NCBI GenBank assembly: GCA_021820675.1
Contig: JAKADI010000173.1
Location: 1-5,370 of the forward strand
Direction of reading: 5' to 3'
Source: Bacillota bacterium
GTDB taxonomy: Bacteria > Bacillota > Sulfobacillia > Sulfobacillales > Sulfobacillaceae
DNA length: 5,370 nucleotides
Position 1 is the first letter of the stretch. Each line of letters starts with the position of its first letter. Positions 5,282-5,370 of the stretch are shown piece by piece. The position numbers and the translations under genes are program-made. The notes under the pieces are model-generated. The model was not told the DNA's origin. It saw only the letters and a list, made by a program, of their open reading frames with translations, and made no database searches.

Positions 5282-5370
5282 ATCTCAACAGTCGTGAGGC
5301 GGGAAGGACGTTCAGTCGATACGTATCGTAGGCGGGAGGCTATCTGGACTTCGAATTATAGCTCCGAAGG
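5282..5370. other. Non-coding tail, possible leader of a downstream gene
   Basis: No convincing gene is visible in the last 89 bases. They hold a perfect 12-bp palindrome CGATACGTATCG (5317-5328), the 8-mer AGGCGGGA twice (5297-5304 and 5330-5337), and CTTCG/CGAAG arms close to the right edge. This could be a structured 5' leader, but it does not match any riboswitch or T-box signature I can recognise, and the sequence is cut by the window. Confidence 0.3.

Noticed and set aside
5278..5331. Short plus-strand frame starting ATG in the right-hand direct repeat (MDLNSREAGRTFSRYVS)
   Set aside because: No ribosome binding site, and the ATG would lie almost at the predicted transcript start.
5282..5370. 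T-box or other known riboswitch at the right edge
   Set aside because: No T-box sequence or other recognisable conserved riboswitch core is present in the visible part.
1..5370. Mobile element, CRISPR array, tRNA or rRNA
   Set aside because: No transposase or integrase-like protein, no regular repeat-spacer pattern and no RNA gene signature was found on either strand.

Overview
The window most likely comes from a spore-forming Firmicute. It encodes an alpha/beta-type small acid-soluble spore protein (SASP) behind a sigma-G-like promoter, it has strong AGGAGG-type ribosome binding sites, and it carries a YqhV-family (DUF2619) gene and comA/comB homologues, which are known from endospore formers. 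Base composition looks close to 50% GC. The protein flavour fits a deep-branching acidophile or thermophile such as Sulfobacillus, but that genus call is inference from memory and was not tested.

Layout. Positions 1-47 (minus) hold the first 16 codons of a gene running off the left edge, with its own RBS and a TATAAT box. Next on the minus strand is the SASP gene (178-402), with a rho-independent terminator (121-151) and a sigma-G-like promoter (434-463). Further upstream on the same strand is a DHA1-type MFS transporter (539-1897), preceded by a possible 16-codon leader ORF with an excellent Shine-Dalgarno. Across a 158-bp divergent intergenic region, the plus strand carries comA (2056-2940) and comB (2918-3631), which overlap by 23 nt and end in a strong terminator (3652-3679). 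A second plus-strand unit follows: a DUF441/UPF0756 membrane protein (3730-4200), a YqhV-family membrane protein (4234-4503) and a secreted NodB-type polysaccharide deacetylase (4500-5246, overlapping by 4 nt). The last 124 bases are non-coding as far as can be seen. They hold a pair of 12-nt direct repeats around a TATACT box, probably the promoter or leader of a gene beyond the right edge.

How the genes work together. ComA adds sulfite to phosphoenolpyruvate to make phosphosulfolactate, and ComB dephosphorylates it to sulfolactate. No ComC dehydrogenase or later coenzyme M gene is visible, so the visible product is sulfolactate, a compound known to accumulate in Bacillus spores. With the SASP gene, the YqhV-family gene and the cell-wall deacetylase nearby, the neighbourhood has a sporulation or cell-envelope flavour. 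A co-regulated sporulation programme is inference: only the SASP gene shows a recognisable sporulation promoter. All recognised full-length genes appear intact. I see no mobile element, CRISPR array, tRNA or rRNA.
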